A stretch of DNA of 46,796 nucleotides. It comes from Bacillota bacterium (GTDB taxonomy: Bacteria; Bacillota; Desulfitobacteriia; Desulfitobacteriales; JAJXUE01). Within the stretch, counting starts at the first letter, position 1. Each line of letters begins with the position of its first letter. This document shows, one piece after another, positions 33,001-41,875 of the stretch. A model generated the notes under the pieces. It had not been told where the DNA came from, searched no databases, and saw only the letters and a list, made by a program, of their open reading frames with translations. Both the position numbers and the translations under genes were made by a program. Location of the stretch: the NCBI GenBank assembly GCA_021783135.1, contig JAJXUE010000021.1:1-46796 (forward strand). Direction: 5' to 3'.

Positions 33001-34100
33001 TGAAGGTTAAAAGGTATGTGGCTTCAGACATCCAAGAAGCCATGGCAAGGGTCAAAGCCGAATTAGGAGAAGATGCTGTCATCCTTCATGTGCGTCAAGT
33101 TAAGGAAGGCGGGGTACTCGGTTTTTTTGCCCGTACGAAAACGGAAGTAACTGCAGCTTTAGAAGACAAAAAACCGACAGTTCAGGTTGCCGCTCCACTG
33201 CCTCCGCTCACCTTTAGTGAACCTAAACCCAATCCGGAAGATGAGATGCGCGAGTTGCGCCGCGTCCTTGGTCAAGTGTCGCGTCAATTAAAGGATATGG
33301 GCAATGGCGCTGAACCAACTGGTAAATTGGCGTGGTTGCGCGCAGAGTTGCTGGATAAAGAGTTGGATGATAAACTCGTCAAGAACCTGCTGACCAGTAT
33401 TGAGGAGAGTATACCAAGCGAAAGCAGCCAAGACGAAGTCAGAGAACAGCTTGGGCAAAGCCTGCTAGGTTTGATGCCGGAACCGGCGCCGATAACTTTA
33501 GCCAAAGAAGGCCCGTTAATTGTAGCCCTTGTCGGGCCTACAGGAGTTGGCAAGACCACTACTGTAGCCAAATTGGCTGCCAATTTTGCACTGGTAGATA
33601 AGCATAAGGTCGCATTGGTAACTGCCGATACCTATCGGGTGGCCGCGGTAGATCAACTTAGAACTTTCGCGGAAATAATTCGGGTTCCGATTGAAGTGGC
33701 TGTGTCCCCGAGTGCAATTCAGCAGGCTATCGCGCGCCATCAAGATAAAGAAATTATTTTAATTGACACTGCGGGACGCAGTCCCAACAACAGAATTCAT
33801 ATGTCCGAGTTACGGGCATTTTTAGATAAGGCGCAGCCGGACCGAGTTATATTGACGCTAAGTGCCACGACCCGGGGCAAAGACCTCTTGGACTTAGTCC
33901 AGAAATTTGATTTGCCCAGTATTGATTCCCTTATTTTTACGAAAATAGATGAAACCACCACTTTAGGAGGAATTTTTAATCTGGTTAATTTTTGTAAGAA
34001 ACCCCTAGCGTATCTGACGAATGGGCAGAATGTACCGGACGATATTGCGCTGGCAAATTCAGACTACATCGTACAGCGCTTTCTGGGGAGGGAGGTATAG
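33000..34100 (+). CDS. flhF: SRP-type GTPase FlhF
   Basis: A protein of 366 residues. N-terminal region KRYVASDIQEAMARVKAELG and a Pro-rich linker (about 60-90) are followed by the NG domain of SRP GTPases with P-loop GPTGVGKTT (179-187), VTADTYRVAAVDQLRTFAEI, DTAGRSPNN and SLIFTKIDETTTLGG. It controls the place and number of flagella together with FlhG, encoded immediately downstream. Confidence 0.96.
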   Translation: MKVKRYVASDIQEAMARVKAELGEDAVILHVRQVKEGGVLGFFARTKTEVTAALEDKKPTVQVAAPLPPLTFSEPKPNPEDEMRELRRVLGQVSRQLKDMGNGAEPTGKLAWLRAELLDKELDDKLVKNLLTSIEESIPSESSQDEVREQLGQSLLGLMPEPAPITLAKEGPLIVALVGPTGVGKTTTVAKLAANFALVDKHKVALVTADTYRVAAVDQLRTFAEIIRVPIEVAVSPSAIQQAIARHQDKEIILIDTAGRSPNNRIHMSELRAFLDKAQPDRVILTLSATTRGKDLLDLVQKFDLPSIDSLIFTKIDETTTLGGIFNLVNFCKKPLAYLTNGQNVPDDIALANSDYIVQRFLGREV

Positions 34101-34985
34101 ATGCAAGACCAAGCATCACAACTTCGGGCATTAATTGCGCGGGAAGAAAAAACGCTCGGTGGTACCACCAAAGGCACACGCGTAATTGCGGTCAGCAGTG
34201 GTAAGGGCGGAGTGGGTAAAACCAATATCAGTATTAATTTAGCAGTTTCCTTGGCGAGCTCAGGCAGCAAAGTTGTGGTTGTTGACGGGGATTTAGGTCT
34301 TGCGAATGTCGACGTTATGTGTGGCCTCATGCCAGTTTATAATTTGGAAGATGTTATTCGTGGTAACGGCACGCTGACGGAAGCTTTGCTTGACGGGCCT
34401 AATGGCATCAAAATCTTGCCTGGCGGTACTGGAGCGGGCTTAGTGGATATGGGAGCGAGTGATCTGGAAAACCTGTTTTATTCGCTTAAACCGTTGGAAG
34501 AAATGGCGGATATTTTGATCTTAGATACCGGAGCCGGAATTGCGCGCAGTGTAATTGGTTTACTCAATGCTGCCGATGAGGTTGTCGTGGTGGTGACACC
34601 GGAGCCAACCTCAATCACTGATGCGTATAGTTTAGTCAAAACTCTCCTCACTACCGACAAGCAGCGGCGCGTAAGTTTACTCGTCAATAGGGTGCACTCG
34701 AAGGAAGATGCCGAAAATACTTATGTGCGTTTATCTGGGGTCATCGATCGTTTTTTGCAATACAAGGTCGATTACTTAGGTTTTATATTTGAAGACCCAG
34801 CATTAGTTAAGGCGGTAATGCGGCAAACTCCGGTGACCATAGCTTTTCCTACGGCTCCGGCCAGTAGGTGTTTTGCCACAGTGGCAGATAAACTTGTTGG
34901 TACAATTAGGCAGGTCCCCAGTCAGAGCAAAGGGCTGCGAGGATTAATGGAGGGCTTAGTGGCGCATGTAATTCGGGGAAGATAA
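34101..34985 (+). CDS. flhG: MinD/ParA-like ATPase FlhG (YlxH)
   Basis: A protein of 294 residues. The N-terminal FlhF-activating peptide (QASQLRALIA) precedes a deviant Walker A SSGKGGVGKT (32-41). Then come VVVDGDLGLANVDVMCGL, ILDTGAGI and VVVTPEPTSITDAYSLVKTL, as in FlhG/FleN. It limits flagellar number and stimulates FlhF GTPase. It starts immediately after the flhF stop codon. Confidence 0.95.
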   Translation: MQDQASQLRALIAREEKTLGGTTKGTRVIAVSSGKGGVGKTNISINLAVSLASSGSKVVVVDGDLGLANVDVMCGLMPVYNLEDVIRGNGTLTEALLDGPNGIKILPGGTGAGLVDMGASDLENLFYSLKPLEEMADILILDTGAGIARSVIGLLNAADEVVVVVTPEPTSITDAYSLVKTLLTTDKQRRVSLLVNRVHSKEDAENTYVRLSGVIDRFLQYKVDYLGFIFEDPALVKAVMRQTPVTIAFPTAPASRCFATVADKLVGTIRQVPSQSKGLRGLMEGLVAHVIRGR

Positions 34986-35012
34986 ACGATAAATGACGGC
35001 AGGAATGTAAGC

Positions 35013-35642
35013 ATGAAAAAATTATTCAGTGTAAACCAACTAGTAGAGGTGGAACCGTTAAATGAGGACTGGGCCGGCTCATACAAAACCCGGCTTGAAG
35101 ATATTAACGAAGATTTACTTATCTTTGGCGTTCCCTACGTCAATGGGGGCTTGTTGCCTTTACGGGTGAACGACGAAATTGTGATTCGGGTCTGTAACAA
35201 GACGGCAATGTTCAAGTTTAATGCCAAAGTAAAGACTGTAATCAGAGGAGATTTGCCGCTCTTCGCAGTTGACATTCCCGCGGAATGCGTCAAGGTGCAA
35301 CGACGCGAGTTTGTGCGTATTGATGTGAGCATTCCATTACGCTATAGGGACAAGCCGGAAGCGGAATTTATCAAAGCCCACTCCTTGGATGTAAGCGGGG
35401 GTGGCGTAAGATTTGCCGCCGATAAAAACTTGGCAATTGGGACAAAATTGGAGATGGTTTTAGACTTTTTGGGTGACTTCAGTATCACCACTAGAGTAGA
35501 GGTGCTACGCAGTGTGGAGGCTGACGCGCGCCAGTATCATATTAGCGCCCGCTTTTACGAGCTCGAGCATTCGTTAGCGGATAAGATCCTCCAGTGGACC
35601 TTTAAATATCAACTCAGCTTAAGACGAAAGGGTTTAATATGA
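35013..35642 (+). CDS. PilZ-domain c-di-GMP receptor, YcgR-like
   Basis: A protein of 209 residues. The N-terminal YcgR/YpfA-type beta domain (about 1-90) is followed by a PilZ domain with both binding motifs: RREFVR (RxxxR, R98-R102) and DVSGGGVRF (DxSxxG, D126-G131). It should bind c-di-GMP and brake the motor or affect stator-rotor contact, as YcgR and Bacillus DgrA/MotI do. Its place in the flagellar operon after flhG fits. The diguanylate cyclase at 3725-5053 could supply the ligand. The stop overlaps the next gene by 4 bases. Confidence 0.92.
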   Translation: MKKLFSVNQLVEVEPLNEDWAGSYKTRLEDINEDLLIFGVPYVNGGLLPLRVNDEIVIRVCNKTAMFKFNAKVKTVIRGDLPLFAVDIPAECVKVQRREFVRIDVSIPLRYRDKPEAEFIKAHSLDVSGGGVRFAADKNLAIGTKLEMVLDFLGDFSITTRVEVLRSVEADARQYHISARFYELEHSLADKILQWTFKYQLSLRRKGLI

Positions 35643-35977
35643 GTCAGGATGCAGGCACGCTACGCTTGGTGAACAGGTTGAAGGAAGTTTCCCGCTTAGT
35701 GGTTTTAGGGTGCTGTGCTTTGGTCTTGCTGGTAAGTCTTGCGGCTGATGCTACAATAGAAGCAATTGCCTGGCGTGTGGTGGTTACCGGCGTTTTGATG
35801 TTCAGTGTGAGCAGATTCATCATTATGCTGGTAGAGGTTGTTTGGCAAGATGTAGCGCAAACAAAGCTTGCAGCGCAGGAGTTGAATTCGCAAATTGATG
35901 AACAGTTGGGGCAAGCATTAAATGATGACCCGGAGCGCATGGCCGAGTTGGCGCGGAAAATGGACATTGGATTGTAG
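35639..35977 (+). CDS. Small two-helix membrane protein of unknown function
   Basis: A protein of 112 residues with two hydrophobic helices (about 18-36, SRLVVLGCCALVLLVSLAA, and about 44-67, AWRVVVTGVLMFSVSRFIIM) and a charged helical C-terminal tail (about 70-112, TKLAAQELNSQIDEQLGQAL). I do not recognise the family. It is translationally coupled to the PilZ gene (ATGA-type overlap of 4 bases) and lies just before fliA. The Bacillus gene swrB adjoins sigD on the other side, but there is no clear similarity. It may be a membrane anchor for a flagellar regulator. Confidence 0.75.
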   Translation: MSQDAGTLRLVNRLKEVSRLVVLGCCALVLLVSLAADATIEAIAWRVVVTGVLMFSVSRFIIMLVEVVWQDVAQTKLAAQELNSQIDEQLGQALNDDPERMAELARKMDIGL

Positions 35978-36005
35978 GCTGTTCTTAGCGAGGTAGGTGA
36001 ACAAT

Positions 36006-36776
36006 TTGGCTGACTACCAACGGAGTGTAGCAGAGACTAACGGGCAAGGTCCGGTTTCCCCGAGCATAGACTCTCGATTGATTGAAGAATATGCTCCATT
36101 AGTGAAATATATTGCCGGTAGAATCGCCATCGGCTTGCCAAAACAAGTCGAAGTCGATGACCTGATTGGGTACGGCATTATCGGGTTAGCCGATGCGTTA
36201 CTGCGTTATGAAAGTAATCGAGGGGCAAAATTTACCACCTATGCTTCTGTCAGGATTAGAGGAGCTATCTTTGATGGATTAAGAAAGATGGATTGGGTGC
36301 CACATAGTGTCAGAACCAAGGCTAAGGAACTGGAAAATATTATTAGGCTCTTGGAAACTGAACTGGGACGCACCCCAACGGGTGAGGAAATTGCCGCAAC
36401 AATGGGTATTACCTTGCAGGAATATTATCAGAAACTTGACCAAGTGAAGGCTACTAGCTTGATATCCCTGGATGAAAGTGTTGGCACTGAGCCGGAAGGC
36501 GATCTGCGCGTCATTGATCTGGTTGGTGATGAGCAGGCGACCCAGGATTTTCAAGCAATTGAGCGGGAAGAGGTTCAACAGGTTTTGGCCCGCGCTGTGG
36601 AACTTTTGCCCGAAAAGGAGAAGTTGGTCGTAGCTCTTTACTACCAGGACGAACTTACCTTACAAGAAATAGCCGCGGTCTTAAATGTCTCGGAATCACG
36701 TATTTCGCAGTTGCACACCCAAGCTATTTTGCGGTTGCGCGGCAGACTCAGTCGCTCGAAGAACAAACTGTTTTAA
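36006..36776 (+). CDS. fliA: RNA polymerase sigma-28 factor for flagellar genes (FliA/SigD)
   Basis: About 256 residues. Region 2 has YAPLVKYIAGRIAIGLPKQV followed by EVDDLIGYGIIGLADALLRY and TTYASVRIRGAIFDGLRKMD. Region 3 contains GRTPTGEEIAATMG, and region 4 has LQEIAAVLNVSESRISQLHT. It directs polymerase to late flagellar promoters, such as that before flagellin, and is inhibited by FlgM. TTG 36006 follows AGGTGA by 5 bases; GTG 35997 is an alternative start three codons earlier. Confidence 0.97.
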   Translation: MADYQRSVAETNGQGPVSPSIDSRLIEEYAPLVKYIAGRIAIGLPKQVEVDDLIGYGIIGLADALLRYESNRGAKFTTYASVRIRGAIFDGLRKMDWVPHSVRTKAKELENIIRLLETELGRTPTGEEIAATMGITLQEYYQKLDQVKATSLISLDESVGTEPEGDLRVIDLVGDEQATQDFQAIEREEVQQVLARAVELLPEKEKLVVALYYQDELTLQEIAAVLNVSESRISQLHTQAILRLRGRLSRSKNKLF

Positions 36777-36799
36777 GGTCATTTAAGGAGGTGATGAAA

Positions 36800-38428
36800 T
36801 TGCCTGTAACACCAGTTAACGAAGTTATCAGTACTGGAACGGGAGGAGCAGGATCCCCCACTAAGCCAACGCAGACCGGAGGCTTTGAGGGGCTTATTAG
36901 CGGGATAATGAATGACGGAAGCCCTTCTATGGGCGCGCAACCGGCTGCAGCAAAAGGAAACGACAAAAAATCCCTTGTAACTAACGCCACTATGCTCGGA
37001 TTGTTGGGTGTACCAAGTCAAATCCAAACGGCTAGTCAACCAGCAGTGCAGCAAGGTCCCGCTGCTGAAAGCCCAACTCAACCCAGTGTTTCAGGTCCAA
37101 TGGCTGGTACTGCTGTAGCAAGAGGTGATGCTTTGACTTCAGCGGTTAAGGGAAAAGATGCTAACGCGAGTATGCTTACGCCCGCAACGATAAGCACCAT
37201 TCTCTTGGACGCAACTCCACAGACTGTAACTTCACAGACTGTAACTCCACAGACTATAACTCCACAGACCGTAACTCCACAGACTATAACTCCACAGACT
37301 GTAACCTCACAGACTGTAACCTCACAGACTGTAATTCCCCAGACTGTAACTCCTCAAGTCGCCAATCCTCTAAGCGTAACCCCGCAAAACGCTAAAGTAA
37401 GCGGGGTACCTGTAGGCAGAGTTCTAAATTCATCTGGGCCGGCGCAACAAAACTCTGTGCTACAAGACCAGCTTACAACACTGCAAAATGGGTCGGTAGC
37501 AGAGTCCCAGCCCGGATTACCTGCCGCAACAGCGCAGCTTAATGCCGGGGTTGCTGCGGCTAACGCCAAAGCAGCGGGCGGCGTAGCAAATACGACACCT
37601 GGTATAACCTTAAATACCTTGTCAGCTGTACCCCTAATGAACTACACGCCACAACAAGTCAAAACTCAGAGTGGTCAACCGGGAGTCAAAGCAAGCAAAG
37701 ACAATTCCCTGTTCAAACAACCCGATTTAACAGAACCAATGGCAGGTTCAATCATCACAGAGAATCAACCAGAGTCAGACGTGTCAATTGCCGTCGAACC
37801 TGAAACAGCTATTCAGCAGCTTACGGCTCAAGCTGCTGACGTGAAGGGTACCGACAGCCAAGCTCTAGGGCCAACTAAACACAGTTCCGACCCTTTCACG
37901 CCGACCGCGACTGTGGCCGCCCCGATTGACATTACGGGCGGAGGACCTATGCCACTTAATTTACCAACCTTGAATTTGGCGCCCGCCTTAAAGGGTGACA
38001 CTTCGGGCTTTATCAGTTACCTTAATCAGCATTTGGCGCCGGCCGTTCTTGACAACTTAAGTGAACTTGCCTATAGCTCAACCCCAAATATGCAAAGTTT
38101 TCAAATTAAATTGCAACCTGAACATTTAGGCGATATGCTGATTAAAGTAGACCTTACCAATGGACAGTTAACCACACACTTTATAGTGGACAACCCCCAA
38201 GTAGGCCAAATGTTAAGTAATCTCACGCACCAGTTGCGGGAAGTATTGCAAAACCAAGGGCTGAGTATGGGGCATATGGACGTAAATGTGCAGCAAAATC
38301 CCCGGCAAAATTCATTTGGCATTGCTGCCAAGCCGGGCAGACGCTTTCAAACTGATGCTGAGGAGGTGGAAACTGTCGACAACAGGCCCATGGGTGATAA
38401 TAGAAAAATTTTGGATTTATGGGCATAG
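36800..38428 (+). CDS. fliK: Flagellar hook-length control protein FliK
   Basis: About 542 residues. A long, low-complexity Ser/Thr/Pro/Gln-rich ruler (about 1-370) includes nine five-residue repeats of the type TPQTV near residues 139-183. The C-terminal Flg_hook domain (about 415-510) has [20 protein letters not shown] and [20 protein letters not shown]. It measures hook length and triggers the FlhB switch. TTG 36800 is chosen, 8 bases after the strong AAGGAGG; GTG 36791 and ATG 36794 lie within or too near that site. Confidence 0.92.
   Translation: MPVTPVNEVISTGTGGAGSPTKPTQTGGFEGLISGIMNDGSPSMGAQPAAAKGNDKKSLVTNATMLGLLGVPSQIQTASQPAVQQGPAAESPTQPSVSGPMAGTAVARGDALTSAVKGKDANASMLTPATISTILLDATPQTVTSQTVTPQTITPQTVTPQTITPQTVTSQTVTSQTVIPQTVTPQVANPLSVTPQNAKVSGVPVGRVLNSSGPAQQNSVLQDQLTTLQNGSVAESQPGLPAATAQLNAGVAAANAKAAGGVANTTPGITLNTLSAVPLMNYTPQQVKTQSGQPGVKASKDNSLFKQPDLTEPMAGSIITENQPESDVSIAVEPETAIQQLTAQAADVKGTDSQALGPTKHSSDPFTPTATVAAPIDITGGGPMPLNLPTLNLAPALKGDTSGFISYLNQHLAPAVLDNLSELAYSSTPNMQSFQIKLQPEHLGDMLIKVDLTNGQLTTHFIVDNPQVGQMLSNLTHQLREVLQNQGLSMGHMDVNVQQNPRQNSFGIAAKPGRRFQTDAEEVETVDNRPMGDNRKILDLWA
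37214..37350 (+). repeat. 15-bp tandem repeat inside fliK
   Basis: About nine head-to-tail 15-bp units of the type ACTCCACAGACTGTA, with T/C changes, coding the peptide (T/S/I)PQT(V/I) or TSQTV. The period keeps the frame, so gain or loss of units would alter the FliK ruler by five residues each. Confidence 0.88.
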
Positions 38429-38439
38429 GGGGGTATAAT

Positions 38440-38898
38440 ATGAGTGTTAACATGCCAAACAGTACGCAGGGAACGACAAACACTGCAAACACGCAAAACT
38501 CAGCCAATTCAGCCGATGTCTTAGGCAAGGACGACTTTCTTAAACTGTTAGTGGCGGAGTTGCAAAATCAGGACCCAACGCAGTCAATTGACCCCACTCA
38601 GTATGTTGCCGAGATGGCTCAATTCAGTTCGCTGGAGCAAATGCAAAATATCGACACTGATGTGCAAAAAACCAACACTCTCATGCAGTCCATGCTGACC
38701 TCAACTTGGCTAACGGAAGGCAGTAGCTTAATTGGTAAGTCGGTTGTCGGTACAGATCCTACTACCGGAAAGCCTGTAAGCGGCAATGTTACCGGGGTAA
38801 ATTACGATGGCACCAATGTAACCGTGCAACCCTTGGGAATTCCAATTCAAAATATCACGAGTGTAACAAGTGCGGCAAGCACATCAACAACAGTATAG
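38440..38898 (+). CDS. flgD: Flagellar hook-capping protein FlgD
   Basis: About 152 residues. The conserved N-terminal export/cap part has [20 protein letters not shown] and [16 protein letters not shown], followed by a short C-terminal part ([11 protein letters not shown] and beta strands). It is shorter than enterobacterial FlgD because the Fn3/Tudor part is reduced, as usual in Firmicutes. It scaffolds hook polymerisation. ATG 38440 follows a run of Gs; the in-frame ATG at 38419 overlaps fliK and is rejected. Confidence 0.94.
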   Translation: MSVNMPNSTQGTTNTANTQNSANSADVLGKDDFLKLLVAELQNQDPTQSIDPTQYVAEMAQFSSLEQMQNIDTDVQKTNTLMQSMLTSTWLTEGSSLIGKSVVGTDPTTGKPVSGNVTGVNYDGTNVTVQPLGIPIQNITSVTSAASTSTTV

Positions 38899-38913
38899 GG
38901 GGTTTGATAAATT

Positions 38914-39726
38914 ATGATGCGTTCTCTTTATTCGGCAGTATCCGGTTTGCAAGCACATCAAACTATGATGGATGTCATCGGTAACAATATTGCCAACGTC
39001 AACACTGCCGGTTTCAAATCAGGCAGGGTAACCTTTAAGGACTTACTGAGTCAAACTTTGCAGGGTGCCTCGGCACCTTCCACTACACCTGTGCAAGGCG
39101 GTTCTAATGCAGTTCAAGTTGGTTTGGGTGTCGGCGTTGGCAGCATTCAGACCATGATGACCCAAGGCAGTGCGGAGACGACAGGTGTGCCGACTGACTT
39201 GATGATTCAAGGAGATGGATTTTTTGTTTTAAAAGACAATGGCACCACAGTATATACTAGGGAAGGATCATTCGGCACGGATGCGGCCGGCAACCTGGTA
39301 GATCCAAACACCGGAGCATATGTCCAAAGCGTTTCTGGCGCTAATATCACGATTAATCCAACTACTTACACGTCATTCTCCATCGACAACACCGGGACAA
39401 TCACCGGAGTGACTCCTGCCGGCACAACCGCAACTATCGGCCAAATCGGACTTACAGTATTTAATAATCCGGGCGGACTGGTGAAAGATGGCAATAACTA
39501 CTATTCACCTTCCAATAACTCTAATACAACAACCCCAACCATAGTTGCGCCAAATTCCGGCGGCGCCGGTTCTATTGCCACCGGAATGTTGGAGATGTCT
39601 AACGTTGACCTTTCTGTGGAAATGACCAACATGATTGCGGCGCAGCGCGGTTTCCAAGCTAATGCTCGCGTTATTACAGTTTCCGATACGCTTTTGCAAG
39701 AACTGACCGATTTAAAACGTAGTTAA
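38914..39726 (+). CDS. flgE: Flagellar hook protein FlgE (short type)
   Basis: A protein of 270 residues with the rod/hook family N-terminus RSLYSAVSGLQAHQTMMDVI then GNNIANVNTAGFKSGRVTFK, and C-terminal LEMSNVDLSVEMTNMIAAQR then GFQANARVITVSDTLLQELT. The FKSGRVTFKDL and LLQELTDLKR signatures match the short (about 264-residue) hook protein of Bacillus rather than a rod protein. Its place directly after flgD supports the call. FlgG is the main alternative annotation. Confidence 0.85.
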   Translation: MMRSLYSAVSGLQAHQTMMDVIGNNIANVNTAGFKSGRVTFKDLLSQTLQGASAPSTTPVQGGSNAVQVGLGVGVGSIQTMMTQGSAETTGVPTDLMIQGDGFFVLKDNGTTVYTREGSFGTDAAGNLVDPNTGAYVQSVSGANITINPTTYTSFSIDNTGTITGVTPAGTTATIGQIGLTVFNNPGGLVKDGNNYYSPSNNSNTTTPTIVAPNSGGAGSIATGMLEMSNVDLSVEMTNMIAAQRGFQANARVITVSDTLLQELTDLKRS

Positions 39727-39744
39727 GAAGGACGGTGAGCCGTT

Positions 39745-40503
39745 GTGATTGACGCGCTAAACACCGGCGCCAGTGCCGTGTTGGCTCAACAGACCGGATT
39801 AGATGCTATTGCCAACGATGTTGCCAATGTCAATACTTCGGGCTACAAAGCAACCAGGACCAATTTTGCGGACTTGCTCTACTCGCCGACGCGGGACGAT
39901 GTACCTGCCAACCAGGCCCCGTTAAACGGCACAGGCGCTAAGGTGGCCGGAATCCAAACCATCTTTAACCAAGGCTCGTTGGTTCAGACCGGGCAAAGCA
40001 CGGATTTAGCTATTGCAGGGGACGGTTTTTTCGCGGTTACCCTGCCGGACGGGACTCAAGCTTATACCCGTAACGGTAGTTTTGCCCCGGATGCTAACGG
40101 TACGTTAGTCAATAGTGATGGCTACATGCTAAATCCACCTTTAAAAGTTCCCGCTGGAGCAGCTGTTAAAATTACCAGTGACGGTAAAGTTTCGACCCTG
40201 CAAAACGGCAAAAGTATAGTGCTTGGTCAACTTACTTTGGCCACTTTCGCTAATCCTGACGGCTTGAACAAATTGGGCGATAATTTGTATCAGGTGTCCG
40301 CTAATTCCGGTGCAGCCATAACCGGTACGCCGGGCAACGGCAACAATGGCACGATTCGTTCCGGGTATTTGGAAAGCTCCAATGTTGATCTGGCTAATGC
40401 TATGACATCTTTGATTGAGGCGCAGCGGGCTTACCAGGCCAACGCGCGAGTAATTACCAATGCGGATCAGATGATGAGTATCGCCAATAATCTGAGGGGG
40501 TAA
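39745..40503 (+). CDS. flgG: Flagellar distal rod protein FlgG
   Basis: A protein of 252 residues. It has the family N-terminus TGLDAIANDVANVNTSGYKA, with D in place of the usual second N of IANN. The middle reads GQSTDLAIAGDGFFAVTLPD and the C-terminus has LESSNVDLANAMTSLIEAQR then AYQANARVITNADQMM, the FlgG hallmark. It is followed 5 bases later by flgB. The GTG start is preceded by GGACGGTGAG. Confidence 0.85.
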   Translation: MIDALNTGASAVLAQQTGLDAIANDVANVNTSGYKATRTNFADLLYSPTRDDVPANQAPLNGTGAKVAGIQTIFNQGSLVQTGQSTDLAIAGDGFFAVTLPDGTQAYTRNGSFAPDANGTLVNSDGYMLNPPLKVPAGAAVKITSDGKVSTLQNGKSIVLGQLTLATFANPDGLNKLGDNLYQVSANSGAAITGTPGNGNNGTIRSGYLESSNVDLANAMTSLIEAQRAYQANARVITNADQMMSIANNLRG

Positions 40504-40508
40504 TTGTT

Positions 40509-40907
40509 GTGTTTGATCCAAGCTATCTTCAAGTCTTGCAAAATGGCTTGCACGCAGCCAGCTTGCGCCAAAATGTCATCGCCAATAATCTGTCAAATCT
40601 TGATACCCCAGGCTTTAAGGCCAGCAGTGTGCAGTTTGAAAACATTTTGGCTCAGAGTTTAGATCAGGGGGCTAACTTGCCGCTGTTAACCAATGCTCCC
40701 AATCAGTTTGGCACACCTGCCTCTGATGCGGTTACCCCGGAAATTACGCAAAATAATACCACCTCACTGCGCCCGGATGGCAACAATGTGGATATCGACC
40801 AACAGATGACGGATTTAGCCAAAAACAACCTGTACAATGACAGTTTGACGGCACAAATCTCCGCTCAATTGGGCATATTGCGCATGGTAATCAGTGAAAA
40901 ACCATAG
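40509..40907 (+). CDS. flgB: Flagellar basal-body rod protein FlgB
   Basis: A protein of 132 residues. It has FlgB features: a short rod protein with LQNGLHAASLRQNVIANNLS then NLDTPGFKASSVQFENIL, the central DGNNVDIDQQMTDLAKNNLY and C-terminal ISAQLGILRMVISEK. It is the proximal rod subunit next to FliE. It is normally the partner directly upstream of flgC, but here it lies between flgG and flgF, about 21.5 kb away. No second copy was found upstream of flgC. Confidence 0.93.
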   Translation: MFDPSYLQVLQNGLHAASLRQNVIANNLSNLDTPGFKASSVQFENILAQSLDQGANLPLLTNAPNQFGTPASDAVTPEITQNNTTSLRPDGNNVDIDQQMTDLAKNNLYNDSLTAQISAQLGILRMVISEKP

Positions 40908-40925
40908 TATTAAGGGGTGTGACCA

Positions 40926-41687
40926 ATGCTTAGGGGATTATATCTGGCCGACTCGGGTTTGTTGGCAGCACAGCATTTAAATGATGTCGTCGCTAACAAT
41001 CTGGCCAATGTCAGCACGCCCGGTTTTAAGAGCGATGTTGCTACAGACAAGACTTTTGATCAAGTCCTGATGGAACGGTTACAACAAGAACCTTCACCGC
41101 AAGGTAATGGCGCAAGCGCGGCGCCGATTGGCTATGAAGCATCAGGTGTAGTTGTGGATTCGATTGTCCCCAATTTAACGGCAGGTGCGATAGTTCCAAC
41201 GGGCAACGTTACAGACTTGGCCATTGATGGTACAGGTTTATTTCAGGTATCAACGCCTAGTGGCATCAGATACACCCGTAGTGGTAATTTCTTGACAGAC
41301 AAAAACGGTGATCTCGTAACCACGCAAGGCTACAATGTAATGGGGACTAAAGGCCCGATTCAAGGCCTGGCGGGACAAAAATTTACGGTTTCTGCTGACG
41401 GGACTGTTACCGCCAACGGACAAGTGATTGATAAGCTGGCCGTGCAAAGCTTTGCCCCCGGCAGCTTGCGTAAAGACGGGGATAATTTGTTCCTAGCGCA
41501 AGGACAATCGGTCAACAGTGTCAACGTAATTAAACAAGGTTATTTAGAACAATCCAATGTTAGTATGGCGACAGAGATGACAAATATGATTAATGCCATG
41601 CGCACCTATGAAGCTAATCAAAAGGTGGTACAAACCTTAGACGGTACTTTAGAAAAAGCCGCAAATGAGATTGCCAAGATATCGTAG
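40926..41687 (+). CDS. flgF: Flagellar rod protein FlgF (FlhO/FlhP-like)
   Basis: A protein of 253 residues. It starts MLRGLYLADSGLLAAQHLND then VVANNLANVSTPGFKSD, with TDLAIDGTGLFQVSTPSG in the middle and C-terminal LEQSNVSMATEMTNMINAMR then TYEANQKVVQTLDGTLEKA. The MLRGLY opening and NAMRTYEANQKVV end fit FlgF and the Bacillus FlhO/FlhP group; FlgG is the alternative. It is the last gene of the flagellar operon, closed by a terminator 16 bases on. No flgA, flgH, flgI or flgJ follows, consistent with a cell without an outer membrane. Confidence 0.83.
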   Translation: MLRGLYLADSGLLAAQHLNDVVANNLANVSTPGFKSDVATDKTFDQVLMERLQQEPSPQGNGASAAPIGYEASGVVVDSIVPNLTAGAIVPTGNVTDLAIDGTGLFQVSTPSGIRYTRSGNFLTDKNGDLVTTQGYNVMGTKGPIQGLAGQKFTVSADGTVTANGQVIDKLAVQSFAPGSLRKDGDNLFLAQGQSVNSVNVIKQGYLEQSNVSMATEMTNMINAMRTYEANQKVVQTLDGTLEKAANEIAKIS

Positions 41688-41703
41688 TCGCTCAAACAAG
41701 TGT

Positions 41704-41739
41704 AAACCCTTCGGAAACAGCGGATTCCGGAGGGTTTTT
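41704..41739 (+). terminator. Terminator of the long flagellar operon
   Basis: AAACCCTTCGGAA (41704-41716) pairs with TTCCGGAGGGTTT (one T-G wobble), followed by a short T-run. Confidence 0.9.
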
Positions 41740-41825
41740 GCTTGTGCGTAAGGCTCCATAAACGTGCATATACTATGGCAGGCAAACAAACGCTATTAAG
41801 TGAAGTAAATTTTTAAGAGGATTTT

Positions 41826-41859
41826 TAGATAAAGCATCGAATATTACTTGAGTTATCTA
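41826..41859. repeat. Inverted repeat upstream of the menaquinone/Tat block
   Basis: TAGATAA (41826-41832) and TTATCTA (41853-41859), 20 bases apart, about 17 bp before the next start codon. Possible operator or weak leader stem. No clear -35/-10 pair was found in this gap. Confidence 0.35.
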
Positions 41860-41875
41860 TAAACAGGAGGGTATC

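Noticed and set aside
37214-37350. CRISPR-like repeat array
   Set aside because: The 15-bp units are contiguous without spacers and lie in frame inside fliK.
38914-41687. Peptidoglycan- or outer-membrane-ring genes (flgI, flgH, flgJ) among the rod genes
   Set aside because: Each gene here is accounted for as hook or rod protein, and a terminator follows the last one.
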